DNA of 64,000 nt, from the NCBI RefSeq assembly GCF_000150955.2, contig NC_011670.1, positions 186,001 to 250,000 on the forward strand. Direction: 5' to 3'. A program made the position numbers and the translations under genes. The notes beneath the pieces are model-generated. The model ran no database searches, had not been told where the DNA came from, and worked only from the letters and a program-made list of their open reading frames with translations. Shown here piece by piece: positions 20,327 through 30,440 of this stretch; within the stretch, counting starts at the first letter, position 1; every line of letters starts with the position of its first letter. The DNA comes from Phaeodactylum tricornutum CCAP 1055/1 (lineage: Eukaryota; Bacillariophyta; Bacillariophyceae; Surirellales; Neidiaceae).

Positions 20327-23056
20327 TCAATTCGTCAAGGTGGTTGGATCGGCTCGCAACAATTCGAAAAGAATATCCAAATCAGCCACTTCATTCTTAG
20401 CGTGCTTTGACGTTGTTGCAGCCAGAGTACTCTCCGTCGCATTATCTGAAGACAATGTGCACATCCGCAAGGCTGCCACGTGCAAGGGTAACAACCCACA
20501 TTTGTCTCTCGTATCAACAGCTGCGGGGTTTGCATCAAACAAACATTCCAGCCCGCCCTTCCATGACTTGGCGGAAAGGCAAGCTAGGTGCAACGGAAAG
20601 CGACCATTCCGATCGCAAACACAGGCGGCTTCTGAATACAGCTCGATAAGTTTATGCAGTAAGTCTGAGCTCGCATTGGCACAAGCGGCCACAACGTGCA
20701 GCGGCAACCAGCCACGAGCATTTTCCTCGGCCTTTTCTAACGCATCAGGAAAGGCATCATATATGGCTTTGATAGCATCCCATTCCTTTCCCAAGTCGCA
20801 TGCAAGGTGCAACGGAAGTTTTCCTTGTCGATCCGCCATAGACGGTCCCCGGGGATGCAATTCTACCAATCGTGTCAAGAGAGACTCTCCCGAGTCCAAA
20901 TTGGCGGCCGCCATGTGAATAGGCAAACGTCGGTCCCAACTAGGACCAGCACGCACTTGCACAGCCTGGGGGTGGGCGGTGTACACAGCTTCGACTTGAT
21001 CGTCCCAGAATTCCCCATACATTGCGATCATGTGCAACGGCAAACAGCCGGATCGGTCCAAATGTGCTGCAGCCTGTGGATACTTGTCCACTAGGTTCAA
21101 AATGACTGACTGCGTAGCCACAGCGTTGTCTTCTTCGACGAGGTGTGGAAGTTTGGACGCAGCGCGATGTAGTGGTAGTTTGCCGTTAGCGTCTTCAACG
21201 CGGACCGCTCGTGGATTCGCATGATACAAAATCAAGATTTGATCAGCCCATTCTTGTTTGCGTTCGTTTTCTACCATCCTGTGGAGCGGTAAACTACCGT
21301 CGATTCCATCAGGGATGTGTGCAGCTTGTCGGTTCAGACTGAGCAACGTATGAATCACGCGTTTGCTTGTTTCGCCACAAGCGTTGGAGGAGACAGCCAA
21401 GTGCAAAGCCGTCTGCTTCGTATTCCGGACAGTACTATCCCCGGGACGCCTTAGATCACTCTCATCAAGTTCTCGTGCTTGTTCCGGGTACAAGGCACAT
21501 GCCAACAGAAATAGTGAGATGTGGCATTTGACGGCGGCCGTCGCGTGAACGACACGCCACTGGCGACTTTTAGGACTAGTGGCATTTGTTACGTCGAGAT
21601 TCATTTCGTCTTCTTCGTCTACGACAAATCCGAACGCCGCTTTCAGCAGCATGTTCACCTTCTTCCAGCGTTTATGAAGCTTTGTTTGCTGTTTCAGTTT
21701 GCTGCGCAGCGATGCCGCCATCTCTTCTTCCGTATCACCCTGGATTGCGGTTGGCGTCAAGAATGGTAGAAGCGTTTTCTTGCCTTCCAACTTTTCCGCC
21801 CACGAATCCCAAACGAGAGCGAGCGGCGAGTCTTCGTTTTGGTCTTCTTCCAAAACAGCGGATGGGTCCACCTGTAGCAACAATCCCACCACTCCTGGTG
21901 GGGCATCATAGCGTACTGCATAGTACAAGGGTGTTCGCCCTTGCCGATCGCGCTTGGATACAGAAACACGCGATTTTTCGTCACAGCAACTCAGCAGTAG
22001 ACGGATAACATCGCGTGGCGCCTTGAAGCGACACGCATAATGCAAGGGCAACCACCCGTTGTCGACTTCTTTCAATAGGGCCTCCGGATAGGCCCGAATC
22101 AAGGCTTCCACGACATCGGGGTAGGGACACCGACGATTGCAAGCGTGATGCAAGGCTGTCCAGCCGTCCCTTCCCGTATAGGCGGCATCCTGCGGATCTC
22201 GTTGACAGGCCGTCAAAACCCGATTCCAATCGGTAATACGTGCAGCATCGTGAATGACGGACGAGAACCCCGAAACAGAGCGTCCGGCAATCGGTGTTGA
22301 TGGTACCGCGGAAGGACTACCATTGCGGTTGAAATCGGCCAGGGAAGTGCTCGCTTTTGGTGAAAGCGAAGAATACCTCCGCGTCATTTCGGGCGCGGCT
22401 GGTAGCGCCCAGGATCCCGAGGATTCGCCTCCCCCCAAATCGAGCCCCACGGACACGCTTGGCTGCAGCGCCAGGCCCCATCCCGAGCTGCGACTGCGCA
22501 ATGCGGCAGCGTGCGCCGAGGAACCAAAGGGCGGTGAAGGCGAGGCAGTGGTCGCGGGAATAGCAAAGGAGGCGCCTAAGAAATCGGCACCGTCGCTATT
22601 GGTCCAAGATTCGTGAAAGTGTGCGACGTCGATAGAAATGGTCCCTCGGACGGCGCGCCCGCTACTCCTACTGGCGTGTCCCAGAACGAGCCCTTGTCGC
22701 TGTTGTGTCGTGGTTGTGGTAAGATTCGACGTCGACCAACCTCTATCCAGCAAATCACGACGATCGTTACTGACGAGCACATTGTGTTCGTGATCCACTT
22801 CCTCGACACTGCTGTCGGTGATGGCAGAAGTAGCTGCAGCAGGGGAAGCAACAGCAGCCGAAGGAGCAGTACTACTCGTATCGAAGGTATTCGATCCAGC
22901 TGTTACTCCACCGGCAATTGATGCCGTCAATTCTAGAGGTTCCGAATTCGTGCGGTTATGGCGAGATTGAGTTTGTTTGTGTTCGCTCCTAGATGTTCGC
23001 AAAGGGGTAGACAGAGACAACGAGGAGGAATAATCGTTCGAAACTGCATGATTCAT
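20327..23056 (-). CDS. Large ankyrin-repeat protein
   Basis: Intronless, 909 aa, ATG 23056. The first 270 or so residues are low in complexity (Ser, Thr, Ala, Gln; many short Ser runs) and probably disordered. From about residue 280 to near the end follow roughly fifteen ankyrin-type repeats with the diatom-style consensus, for example GRDGWTALHHACNRRCPYPD, GWLPLHYACRFKAPRDVI and GKLPLHLACDLGKEWDAI. Repeats end with A.P.A.....D..G.LPLH. No kinase, membrane or enzymatic domain is visible, so it is presumably a protein-interaction scaffold in cytosol or nucleus. Such arrays are abundant in diatoms, and orthology to a named animal protein cannot be claimed. Confidence 0.82.
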   Translation of the reverse strand: MNHAVSNDYSSSLSLSTPLRTSRSEHKQTQSRHNRTNSEPLELTASIAGGVTAGSNTFDTSSTAPSAAVASPAAATSAITDSSVEEVDHEHNVLVSNDRRDLLDRGWSTSNLTTTTTQQRQGLVLGHASRSSGRAVRGTISIDVAHFHESWTNSDGADFLGASFAIPATTASPSPPFGSSAHAAALRSRSSGWGLALQPSVSVGLDLGGGESSGSWALPAAPEMTRRYSSLSPKASTSLADFNRNGSPSAVPSTPIAGRSVSGFSSVIHDAARITDWNRVLTACQRDPQDAAYTGRDGWTALHHACNRRCPYPDVVEALIRAYPEALLKEVDNGWLPLHYACRFKAPRDVIRLLLSCCDEKSRVSVSKRDRQGRTPLYYAVRYDAPPGVVGLLLQVDPSAVLEEDQNEDSPLALVWDSWAEKLEGKKTLLPFLTPTAIQGDTEEEMAASLRSKLKQQTKLHKRWKKVNMLLKAAFGFVVDEEDEMNLDVTNATSPKSRQWRVVHATAAVKCHISLFLLACALYPEQARELDESDLRRPGDSTVRNTKQTALHLAVSSNACGETSKRVIHTLLSLNRQAAHIPDGIDGSLPLHRMVENERKQEWADQILILYHANPRAVRVEDANGKLPLHRAASKLPHLVEEDNAVATQSVILNLVDKYPQAAAHLDRSGCLPLHMIAMYGEFWDDQVEAVYTAHPQAVQVRAGPSWDRRLPIHMAAANLDSGESLLTRLVELHPRGPSMADRQGKLPLHLACDLGKEWDAIKAIYDAFPDALEKAEENARGWLPLHVVAACANASSDLLHKLIELYSEAACVCDRNGRFPLHLACLSAKSWKGGLECLFDANPAAVDTRDKCGLLPLHVAALRMCTLSSDNATESTLAATTSKHAKNEVADLDILFELLRADPTTLTN

Positions 23057-24655
23057 TTCTGCTTTCTATCTCCTTTTGTTTGTTCTTTGTGTTCAAAGTC
23101 CGTCTTATGTTCTGTTCAATGCTGCTCACAGTCGATGAAAAAATATATTGTATCGGGTGTGCGCTTGTTGTCTATCGCGAGAGAGAGTGACTGTGTGGTG
23201 CCTTGTTTTCGTCGTCAATTCACTGTCAATCGCGCAGCCGTGCCTTTATGGTAGAGGTTGTGAGTTACTTCCTACGGGGGAGAGAAAATTCGGGGAAGTC
23301 GAACGGAATGCCCCAAACCGCTGTTTCCATGCCCCCCCCCCCCTGTCTCTTTTACCGCGGAGTATGAAAATATACGTGAGTTGTGCCGTTATCGGAACCA
23401 TCGAATTCGTCTATCCGCGTTAGTAAGTAAATGGCGAGCGCGTGTCTGCCCCCTCGGAGACAAGTACCGCGTCGCGAGTCCCACGAGGTATTTGAAGAGT
23501 ATCTAACGTAAATAATGTGCGTAGATAGACGGCTTCGACCAATTCCGACTGTACTCAGCGCACAAGCACAGCTGTCTGACTGTCTTGCGTTTGCTGTGAG
23601 AAAAACAACCCTATAGTAAAAGCGAACTTACTCACGAAAATCCGAAAAGGGGATATATGTACAAATTCTATATCACAACAATCTTGTTGGGCTCGCGTGA
23701 CACTATATTGTTAATATGCAACGGACAGAAACGCGAAGACCCACCGTCCGTTCAAAACAGAAATCATAGAGCCCACTGGAAACGAACCACTCGCAATTTC
23801 GTTGTCTTGAGTTTACTTATAATTCCTGAAACTTCGATCGTGCGAGTTTTCCGCCTTCGTTCGGATGGTACACGCTGTTCGTAGTCCTGATGTGAAATTA
23901 CTGTCACATAAATTTTTAGCCATCTCTACCGCGTACCTAGCAAAACACGGTACATAACGTCGTTGCATTTGGTCGTTCCGTCGCCCGGACCATTTCACCG
24001 ACATTCCAAGATATGTCGCTTCGGACGTTCCCCTTCTCCTCTCGAAAATTTCGAATCATCCCACAATCCCACCGAAAATTGGGTTTCTCCCGATGGTTGT
24101 GGGCCACGGAGCGCGCGGCGGACCGTCGGAACTCCCCTCTGTATGTGTGTGTCTCTAGCTAGTAGAGCTTTCGGATGGGACGTACCGTTGCAGCACCAAC
24201 AAGATTCCAGACGAAAATCATCCATGGACACACGCGGGACGATTTGTGCCGGACGAACGAAATAACCCACGAAAACACCATTTCAGATTCGTACTAATCA
24301 CACTGAAAAAAAGACGTTTACTCACAGGCACCATTTGAGTCGTTGAGAATTCGTCCGCAAGCTAACAAGCCATTGACTGTCAGACACTGACATTCTGTCC
24401 GGTGATTGGGTCAGAATAGCACTACTTCGACCTCATTCATCACACGCAGTTGCCAAGCTGCGCGTTGAACTTTTCCGAAAAAGCTGTTGGAAGAGACACA
24501 AGGTTACAGCATCGCGGAATATTCCGACCGTGAAACTTTGGACTGCATTGTCCGAAAGTTAAATCTGACAAAGCCCGACTGTACCCTCCTCGCTCCTAAC
24601 ACGGACCTCCCAAACATAAGAAACGTATTTCGCTAGAGCGCTACTTCTTGTGTGG
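23057..24655. promoter_or_regulatory. Long head-to-head intergenic region, ankyrin / bisphosphate nucleotidase
   Basis: 1.6 kb with no supported ORF. It contains a run of 12 C at 23332-23343. It also holds near matches to the recurring promoter motif: CTCACAGTCG at 23125, TTCACTGTCA at about 23219 and TGACTGTCAG near 24374. Confidence 0.35.
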
Positions 24656-25900
24656 ATGCTCTGGACTCCGTTGGGCCGACGCTTCTATTCTGGACGGAAT
24701 CTAGCCTCGTGCGTATACCTTGTCTCTGGGTTCGTCAGCAATCGATCGACAGCAAATTCCGTAGTTTCCGCCTTCTCCGCTGCTAACGCCGCCGGTAGTA
24801 TGACAAGCAAGCACCGTGTAAACCTGCTAGACTTGGCTTCTGCCGCTGTGGCGTGTACCGTCACCACATCCCGGGTGATTCGAGAACGAAACGAGGACAA
24901 AAACACCCGTCTCAAACAGGACGGATCGTTCGTTACCGACGCCGATTTTGCCGCACAAGGGGTCATTGTACAGGCCCTACATACGGTTTCGGACCAAATA
25001 CGCATCGTTGGGGAAGAATCTGCTGCCGAAATGGCCCAGCATGCGCCCTCTAGTGACGTGGAACTGTTCCAAGCAGATCTTTTGCCGCGTACGCGAGCAG
25101 AATTGCGGATGCGGTATGGGGGCGAGACGCCGGAACATTGGCCACTTTCACGGAATGCCGCTACTAGTGCAGTCGCAGTTATTTCGAACTCAGATACCAA
25201 CGCAGCCAGTGACGAACATGATTGGGTTGTCGATGCGTCAAGGGTTAGTGTCATTGTCGATCCGCTAGATGGTACCAAGTCGTACGCCCAAGGTGACTAC
25301 GATTGTGTATCAATCCTCATTGGAATTGTTGTGGACAACGAGCCCATTTTTGGCGTTGTAGGCAAACCTTTTGGCTACACTGGACTCGATCCGATCCTGG
25401 ATTCCTCGTGTGTGACTGTCTATGGTGGTAGTCTAGTCAAAGGCGTATATGTAGCGGGCGGAGAAGCGTTGATTCCGAAACCGATACAGGTTGATAGGGG
25501 TTTGGACGCTCTTCCGCGCGCAGTCATTTCGGGATCCCGGTCGCAAGGTGTTGTGCACGATTTTTGTGTCCATTTGGGAACCCAAGGCTTATTGCATCCA
25601 GAACCTATGCACGTCAACGGCGCGGGTGAGAAGTCTTTACGTGTCATTTTCCAAAGGAACAACGAGGCATTGTGGTTTTTTCCCAAGGCTGGAACTTCTC
25701 GGTGGGATGTCGCCGCGTCGGATGCCCTGTTACGAGCATTGGGTGGTAAATTAACGGACAAGTACGGTCGTGAGATGGACTACAGCATGTCTAAAGAAGC
25801 CTCCGAAAATGTGGATGGCGTTGTCTGTTGTATTGACAAGACACTACACAGCGAATGCATCCGATTGTTTCAAGACGGAGACTGGATGGAACGAAAGTGA
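24656..25900 (+). CDS. 3'(2'),5'-bisphosphate nucleotidase (HAL2/SAL1-like)
   Basis: Intronless, 414 aa from ATG 24656. An inositol-monophosphatase-superfamily protein. KQDGSFVTDADFAAQ and RIVGEES supply metal-binding acids. VSVIVDPLDGTKSYAQGD is the DPxDGT motif (D202, D205), and WDVAASDALLRALGG is the C-terminal WD motif. The spacing and DGTKxYxxG fit the PAP phosphatase branch better than inositol phosphatases. It would convert 3'-phosphoadenosine 5'-phosphate to AMP and phosphate, relieving product inhibition in sulfate assimilation. The first 50 or so residues are basic and Ser/Ala-rich (LGRRFYSGRNLASCVYLVSG), which looks like an organelle presequence; mitochondrion or plastid cannot be decided. 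ATGs further in (for example MTSKHRVNLL) could start a cytosolic form. Confidence 0.83.
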   Translation: MLWTPLGRRFYSGRNLASCVYLVSGFVSNRSTANSVVSAFSAANAAGSMTSKHRVNLLDLASAAVACTVTTSRVIRERNEDKNTRLKQDGSFVTDADFAAQGVIVQALHTVSDQIRIVGEESAAEMAQHAPSSDVELFQADLLPRTRAELRMRYGGETPEHWPLSRNAATSAVAVISNSDTNAASDEHDWVVDASRVSVIVDPLDGTKSYAQGDYDCVSILIGIVVDNEPIFGVVGKPFGYTGLDPILDSSCVTVYGGSLVKGVYVAGGEALIPKPIQVDRGLDALPRAVISGSRSQGVVHDFCVHLGTQGLLHPEPMHVNGAGEKSLRVIFQRNNEALWFFPKAGTSRWDVAASDALLRALGGKLTDKYGREMDYSMSKEASENVDGVVCCIDKTLHSECIRLFQDGDWMERK

Positions 25901-26294
25901 CTCCGCTGACCTTTGGAACTCCCGTGACAGCACTATTCGGGTGTCAAGGCGGTCGTCTTTTGGGACCACACACATGCATAGCTATCTTATCTTTTTGGCA
26001 TTGTGTAGTTTTTACCAGAATGATTAATTCGAATTTTATACGCTCACGTATTTGCTGGAGTGACTCGTCTCTGTCCCACCTTCGAATATTCTCATTTCAT
26101 AGTATCCCTGATAGTGAAAATAATGGACACGAAGATCCTCGACGTTCCAAGGTCGAGTCGTGGCGCGCTTCTTGTGACCCCGACACGGTGTTGACAGCCT
26201 TTCACTATGGTATCTTTTCAGAGTCCGCCATGTTTTAGGAAGTGGCCAGAGTTAATCACCGCAGCCCATTTTAGTAACTGCCTTATTCACTATT
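25901..26294. other. Intergenic between co-directional genes
   Basis: 394 bp; 3' flank of the nucleotidase gene and promoter of the oxidoreductase gene. I see nothing else. Confidence 0.4.
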
Positions 26295-27428
26295 ATGCTC
26301 ACCACACCAGATATACCGAAGATCATGAAAGCCGTTCAAGGCAAAGATTTTGGTGAAATAGAGGCCATGCTAAGCGTTGAGAAAGACGTTCCCGTCCCGA
26401 GACTGGCCGATTTGGCTGCCAAAGAACGGGCTACCTCCATGCTCATTCGCACCCATGCCGTCGCCCTCGCACCCGGCGATATCCGTGTACTTTCCGGCCG
26501 AACCAGAGAGATGCAAGGCCCACCTTCCTTTCCCTACATTCCAGGTGGTGATTGTTGTGGAACTGTGGTCGAATTACCAATGAATGCTAAGGACTTGCCG
26601 TTTTCGATTGGCGATCGAGTGGCCGCTCGTTTCGTCGATGGGCCACGGGGAGCATTGGGGGAATACGCGATTGTCAGTACTAGAGTCGCCGACTTGGTTC
26701 CCGAATCCTTGGCATCGGAGGAAGCCGCGGCTCTAGTAAGTGCATAGCCGGCTATGTCTCTGGCTGAACTTGTGTCGAAAGGCGAGCGTGTGCTAGTTCT
26801 AGGCGCCGCCGGTGGAGTAGGTAGCCATTTATGCCAAATACTTCGCGCTCGCAGTGTTTCTTTTTTAGTCGGCGTCTCTGATTCACCAATGCATGTGATG
26901 GCCCCTCCAATTTCGTGCGATGCCGCTGTTGACTATACGAAAGAAGACATCTTTGCCCAGGTGGAGTTCCAAGTAAACCCCTTTGACACAATCATTGATC
27001 TTGCCAGCAATGGTTGGCCACGTCTTTTGCAGAGTGCTAATATGAAGCATTCCCTTATTGTAAAACCTGCAGTGGCAGGGGGCAGATTTCTTACATTGAC
27101 ACCAGATCAGCACTCTTTTGATTGTCATTCCCTTTGGCAACTTCTACAGCTTTTTGTATTCCCCACTTTATGGCGAGCCTTTGTCACACGGACGTGGTAT
27201 CGCTCAAGGCTTCCTGCTTATAAGTACGTTTTGGCTTTGCAAGACAACAACGAAGGTTTGAGAAAGACGTTTGAACTCAATAAAGCCAATCAACTCAGTG
27301 CTATTCTCCACAATAACAATCCGTTTCCATTTACTACCCAAGGCGTGAGGGAGGCATTCCGTGTTCAAGAAAGTCGGCATACGAAGGGAAAAGTTGTCGT
27401 TCACGTTGCAGATGCCGACGTGAGCTGA
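26295..27428 (+). CDS. MDR-family quinone-oxidoreductase-like gene interrupted by an in-frame TAG
   Basis: One reading frame from ATG 26295 to the stop at 27428, broken only by TAG at 26745-26747. Before it: MKAVQGKDFG, then ALAPGDIRVLSG, FPYIPGGDCCGTV, VAARFVDGPRGALGEYAIV and SEEAAAL, the GroES-like part of zinc-free medium-chain dehydrogenases. After it: GERVLVLGAAGGVGSHLCQ (NAD(P)H-binding GxGxxG) and the rest of the Rossmann domain. The break lies at the usual junction of the two domains. The 12 bases 26736-26747 read GTAAGTGCATAG; removing them would join EEAAAL to PAMSLAELVSKGERV in frame, but a 12-nt intron would be shorter than any I know. The linker is also several residues short. 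It could be a recent pseudogene, a sequence error or an unusual splice. Substrate unknown. Confidence 0.6.
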
Positions 27429-27902
27429 AGCTCAGGCCTTCGCATTGAGCTTTACCGACATCTCCATTTATACTCTAACACCGAGCTCCTATTCTTCGAA
27501 AACATTTTTGAAGCTCGCAAGTTCGAGCTTGCTATTGGCTCAAAAGAGCGTAGTATAGCACAGCACGACTACCAGATACCTAGTGTTTAAGTATCCCATG
27601 CAAAGATTAGTAGTTTATTCTGTTCGTCCATTGGCTTGTTTTGTGTCGTCTACGACTAAATAGTAGGATGGAGATACTACCTGTGAACTGTAAGTGCTGG
27701 GATTCATGATGTCAAGAAGAGAATCTGAATCCGGAAACGGAACGCAAAAACGAGCCTGACACGGCAGGCGCACACTGTAGCTGCCAGCGACGGTTAGTGT
27801 CAGTGTATGATACGAGGGGGTGGCCCGATCAGCTTCAATCGTCTGACAGTGAGGCCCAGTTGCAACCCTCAAGAATAGAGTTGCGGCTGTTTCATAAGGA
27901 AT
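27429..27902. other. Intergenic, promoter of the glycosyltransferase-like gene
   Basis: 474 bp. TGACAGTGAG occurs at 27844-27853, about 50 bp before the next ATG. A minus-strand open frame spans part of it but lacks an ATG. Confidence 0.4.
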
Positions 27903-29084
27903 ATGTTTGAGCAACCAAATGATGTACCAGCGCCTTTGCCTGTACCGAACCGTTTTCGGCGAAGGTATGCGTCCGATTGCAACGAACGATTACCTCTGCA
28001 AGTCAGCCACAGACACCAGCCTTCAGCCATCGAAAAAGACTATTCTACCTTTCACCAGTCACCGCAGCAGATTCATGATGACTGGAAAGTTTGGGATTGT
28101 CTCTTTCAAATGAACATGCTCGTACCCTCGTCTTCCAAGACATTGCATCTGTCTCAGTTACAGCCATGGAAGCTTCTATTCGCTTTTTTGGTCTGTATTT
28201 TGGGAACACTGTACCATCTTCAGTCGGATACTTCGGTAATGGGCTCAAAATCGGAGTGGAAATGGGATCACAACACATACATTCCTCGCCTTTCACCAGC
28301 GTTTATAAGCAACGAAAAAAACAAAAGTCAGCAAGTTGGTGTCATCCCTCAGCAGGCTATGGCCCGAAACTTGCTATTGACGCAGGTAGCCGGCGGGGGG
28401 ATGCTGAACCAGCTTGCGGCGATCAGTAGTCTCCCGAATCGGGCGTATGCTAGAGCTTGGGGTCGAGACTATGCTCTCTATTCTGGCTCTACAGACCCGA
28501 TCACAAAAGGTTGCTTCGACAACGTCGATGTGTTGAACAACATTGTGGAAAAACAGACCCAGGGTCGCCCCGGTCTGCAGCCACCTTACGATGCTATTGC
28601 GATATTTCCTCCAGACGCAATTGTAACTAATCTTGATTACGACTTACTGGATATTATGCCGGAAGATAAGCTTGTTGCGATGGCCGGTCGGCGCAAGTCG
28701 CTACAGCCGGAAAGTCCATCTGAAGTTTTGTTTTTCAATCTGCATCATGAGCATGTGGCTACTGTATCGAAGTTGTGGTTCGACATGATACAGGACAAGA
28801 GTGTAACTTGTAGCGCCGGCAACGATACCGCATTGCTGCTCAGCGCCATTGAGTCTGTGTTGGACGCCAATCAGAGCATTGACTCTCTAATTTTCTCGCT
28901 CGACGAAACGGATACTGGATTCATTGGAAAAGGAACGTTTGCGATCAAAGGTACTGTCCCGATGGCCATGGCATCCAAAAAGGTCGCGCTACTTTCCAAC
29001 TCGGAAGAAACAACCTGGACTGTTCAAAGTACCGTCGACTCGGTTTGCTTTCGATACTTTCCGAAGTGTGACGTAATATATTAG
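27903..29084 (+). CDS. Type II membrane protein, glycosyltransferase-like
   Basis: Intronless, 393 aa, ATG 27903; ATG codons at residues 70 and 72 are alternative starts nearer the membrane helix. One hydrophobic segment (about 90-106, KLLFAFLVCILGTLYHL) follows an N-terminal basic/Pro-rich stretch, giving a Golgi-type topology. In the lumenal part, NRAYARAWGRDYALYSGS and YDAIAIFPPDAIVTNLDYDLLDIMP resemble the donor-binding region of nucleotide-diphospho-sugar transferases common in diatoms. NLDYD would be the metal-binding DxD-like site. A Golgi glycosyltransferase is the best guess; the family is divergent, and neither donor nor acceptor can be inferred. Confidence 0.55.
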   Translation: MFEQPNDVPAPLPVPNRFRRRYASDCNERLPLQVSHRHQPSAIEKDYSTFHQSPQQIHDDWKVWDCLFQMNMLVPSSSKTLHLSQLQPWKLLFAFLVCILGTLYHLQSDTSVMGSKSEWKWDHNTYIPRLSPAFISNEKNKSQQVGVIPQQAMARNLLLTQVAGGGMLNQLAAISSLPNRAYARAWGRDYALYSGSTDPITKGCFDNVDVLNNIVEKQTQGRPGLQPPYDAIAIFPPDAIVTNLDYDLLDIMPEDKLVAMAGRRKSLQPESPSEVLFFNLHHEHVATVSKLWFDMIQDKSVTCSAGNDTALLLSAIESVLDANQSIDSLIFSLDETDTGFIGKGTFAIKGTVPMAMASKKVALLSNSEETTWTVQSTVDSVCFRYFPKCDVIY

Positions 29085-29476
29085 TTTGATTTCTTATGCG
29101 ATCAGATGAAGCCTTTTTGCTCTTCTCGATTCAGCTCTCGAAGTAGTTTTGTTCTCGCTACATATTTTTATTTCCGAACTGTATATTTCTTACGATCGGT
29201 GAGTAGTTTTGTTGATTGTATAAATGCTGCGATCGGTCATGGCGCCGAGAGCCTCAAGAGCTACTGATGCCGGACAGGCTAAGCGTTCCAGGGACCAAGC
29301 AACATTTTAAATTCCAGTGACAACGGCATTTTGTACACTTTTATTACCATACGCTCTTCCGCAACTTGTACCGTAATGGCTCCAACATGGAAACATCCCC
29401 TTTCCATGCTTCTCTAACTCACACTGCCCCTTTTTATCTGTGAATTGCGGTAGACCATTGATATATTGATGGAATA
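29085..29476. other. Intergenic between co-directional genes
   Basis: 392 bp, AT-rich, no gene or motif recognised. Confidence 0.4.
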
Positions 29477-30415
29477 ATGTGTGACATTTCAAAAAAAGTC
29501 CGAAAGCTCTTGAAGGATCAAATGGAATTGTATTTCGACCACAAAACGCCAGAGGATGTCTATCGGGTTTTCCAGCAGGAAGCTTACCTTTTGCAAGAGA
29601 GTGAAGCAACTCGAACGCATCTGTTGTCTGATCCCTTTGAAAACCTTGCCGGTATCCAAGCAATCATGGACAGGCTATGCAAAATACTACGAGTAAAGGA
29701 GTGCCACCGAGTTTCAACCAAATCAGGGTATATTTCTATTAGTGCCGTCGTGCGACTCGATTCAGACGAAGCCATGACTCAGAATGGGGTGAAGTCTCAT
29801 GTGGACTTAACCTTTTCGTATGAGAAAAGCGCCAATTGTGCGGCTGAAAGTAACAAAGAACCACCGACAAATATATGGTACTCTATCGAAATCAACAGAG
29901 ACTACGGTCCTAGGGAGAAACTCTTGTGGTGTCAAATTTTTGCTCTCTCGTCGACACCATCCAAAACACCTGCTACGAGCGTGCAACAGAGTAGCGATAA
30001 GGAAGAGGACTGGTCAGATATAGAGGAAGACGTAGAAGAACCGCAAGAAGAAGAGATACACAGGATCGAAAGCAATGCTTCGCCGCTGCAAAACAAGAAG
30101 CGGACCCGCAGAGATGGTTCTCTATCACCGGGCGAAGCTCCCAAAGACACAGAAGTAATCGAAGACGATGCCGAATCATCCTCTAGAGAAGAACTCTGTG
30201 ATCGCTATTATGCTGGAATGGACCCTGAAATACTAAATCAACTGCTGCACTGGTGCAGCCTTAAGCCGATGGACGAAATTACTGCTTTTTTTCTTCTCAT
30301 GACTTTTCCATTTTACGAACACGAATGGGACATCGTTGGTTTCATTTTGGAGACTGTTTTCGGGCAACAAAGTGATGACGATTATGAAGATCAAAATAAT
30401 TACAGTCAGTTATAA
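29477..30415 (+). CDS. Acidic protein of unknown function
   Basis: Intronless, 312 aa, ATG 29477. The N-terminal third is helical and mixed-charge (KKVRKLLKDQMELYFDHKTPEDVYRVFQ). Residues about 95-155 look like a beta-rich domain. A central low-complexity acidic stretch (DKEEDWSDIEEDVEEPQEEE) is followed by a basic KKRTRR, a possible nuclear signal, and a second acidic run. A hydrophobic, aromatic C-terminal segment (MDEITAFFLLMTFPFYEHEWDIVGFIL) ends the protein. I do not recognise a family. Its stop is only 25 bp from that of COX10 on the other strand, so their 3' UTRs probably overlap. Confidence 0.6.
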   Translation: MCDISKKVRKLLKDQMELYFDHKTPEDVYRVFQQEAYLLQESEATRTHLLSDPFENLAGIQAIMDRLCKILRVKECHRVSTKSGYISISAVVRLDSDEAMTQNGVKSHVDLTFSYEKSANCAAESNKEPPTNIWYSIEINRDYGPREKLLWCQIFALSSTPSKTPATSVQQSSDKEEDWSDIEEDVEEPQEEEIHRIESNASPLQNKKRTRRDGSLSPGEAPKDTEVIEDDAESSSREELCDRYYAGMDPEILNQLLHWCSLKPMDEITAFFLLMTFPFYEHEWDIVGFILETVFGQQSDDDYEDQNNYSQL

Positions 30416-30440
30416 AACAATTCTCTTTCGCCTCAATAAT

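Noticed and set aside
23332-23343. Run of 12 C
   Set aside because: A homopolymer; no flanking structure suggests a function, and length may be a sequencing artefact.
27615-27914. 99-codon minus-strand frame upstream of the glycosyltransferase-like gene
   Set aside because: No ATG at its start and it overlaps the start of the plus-strand gene; no family match.
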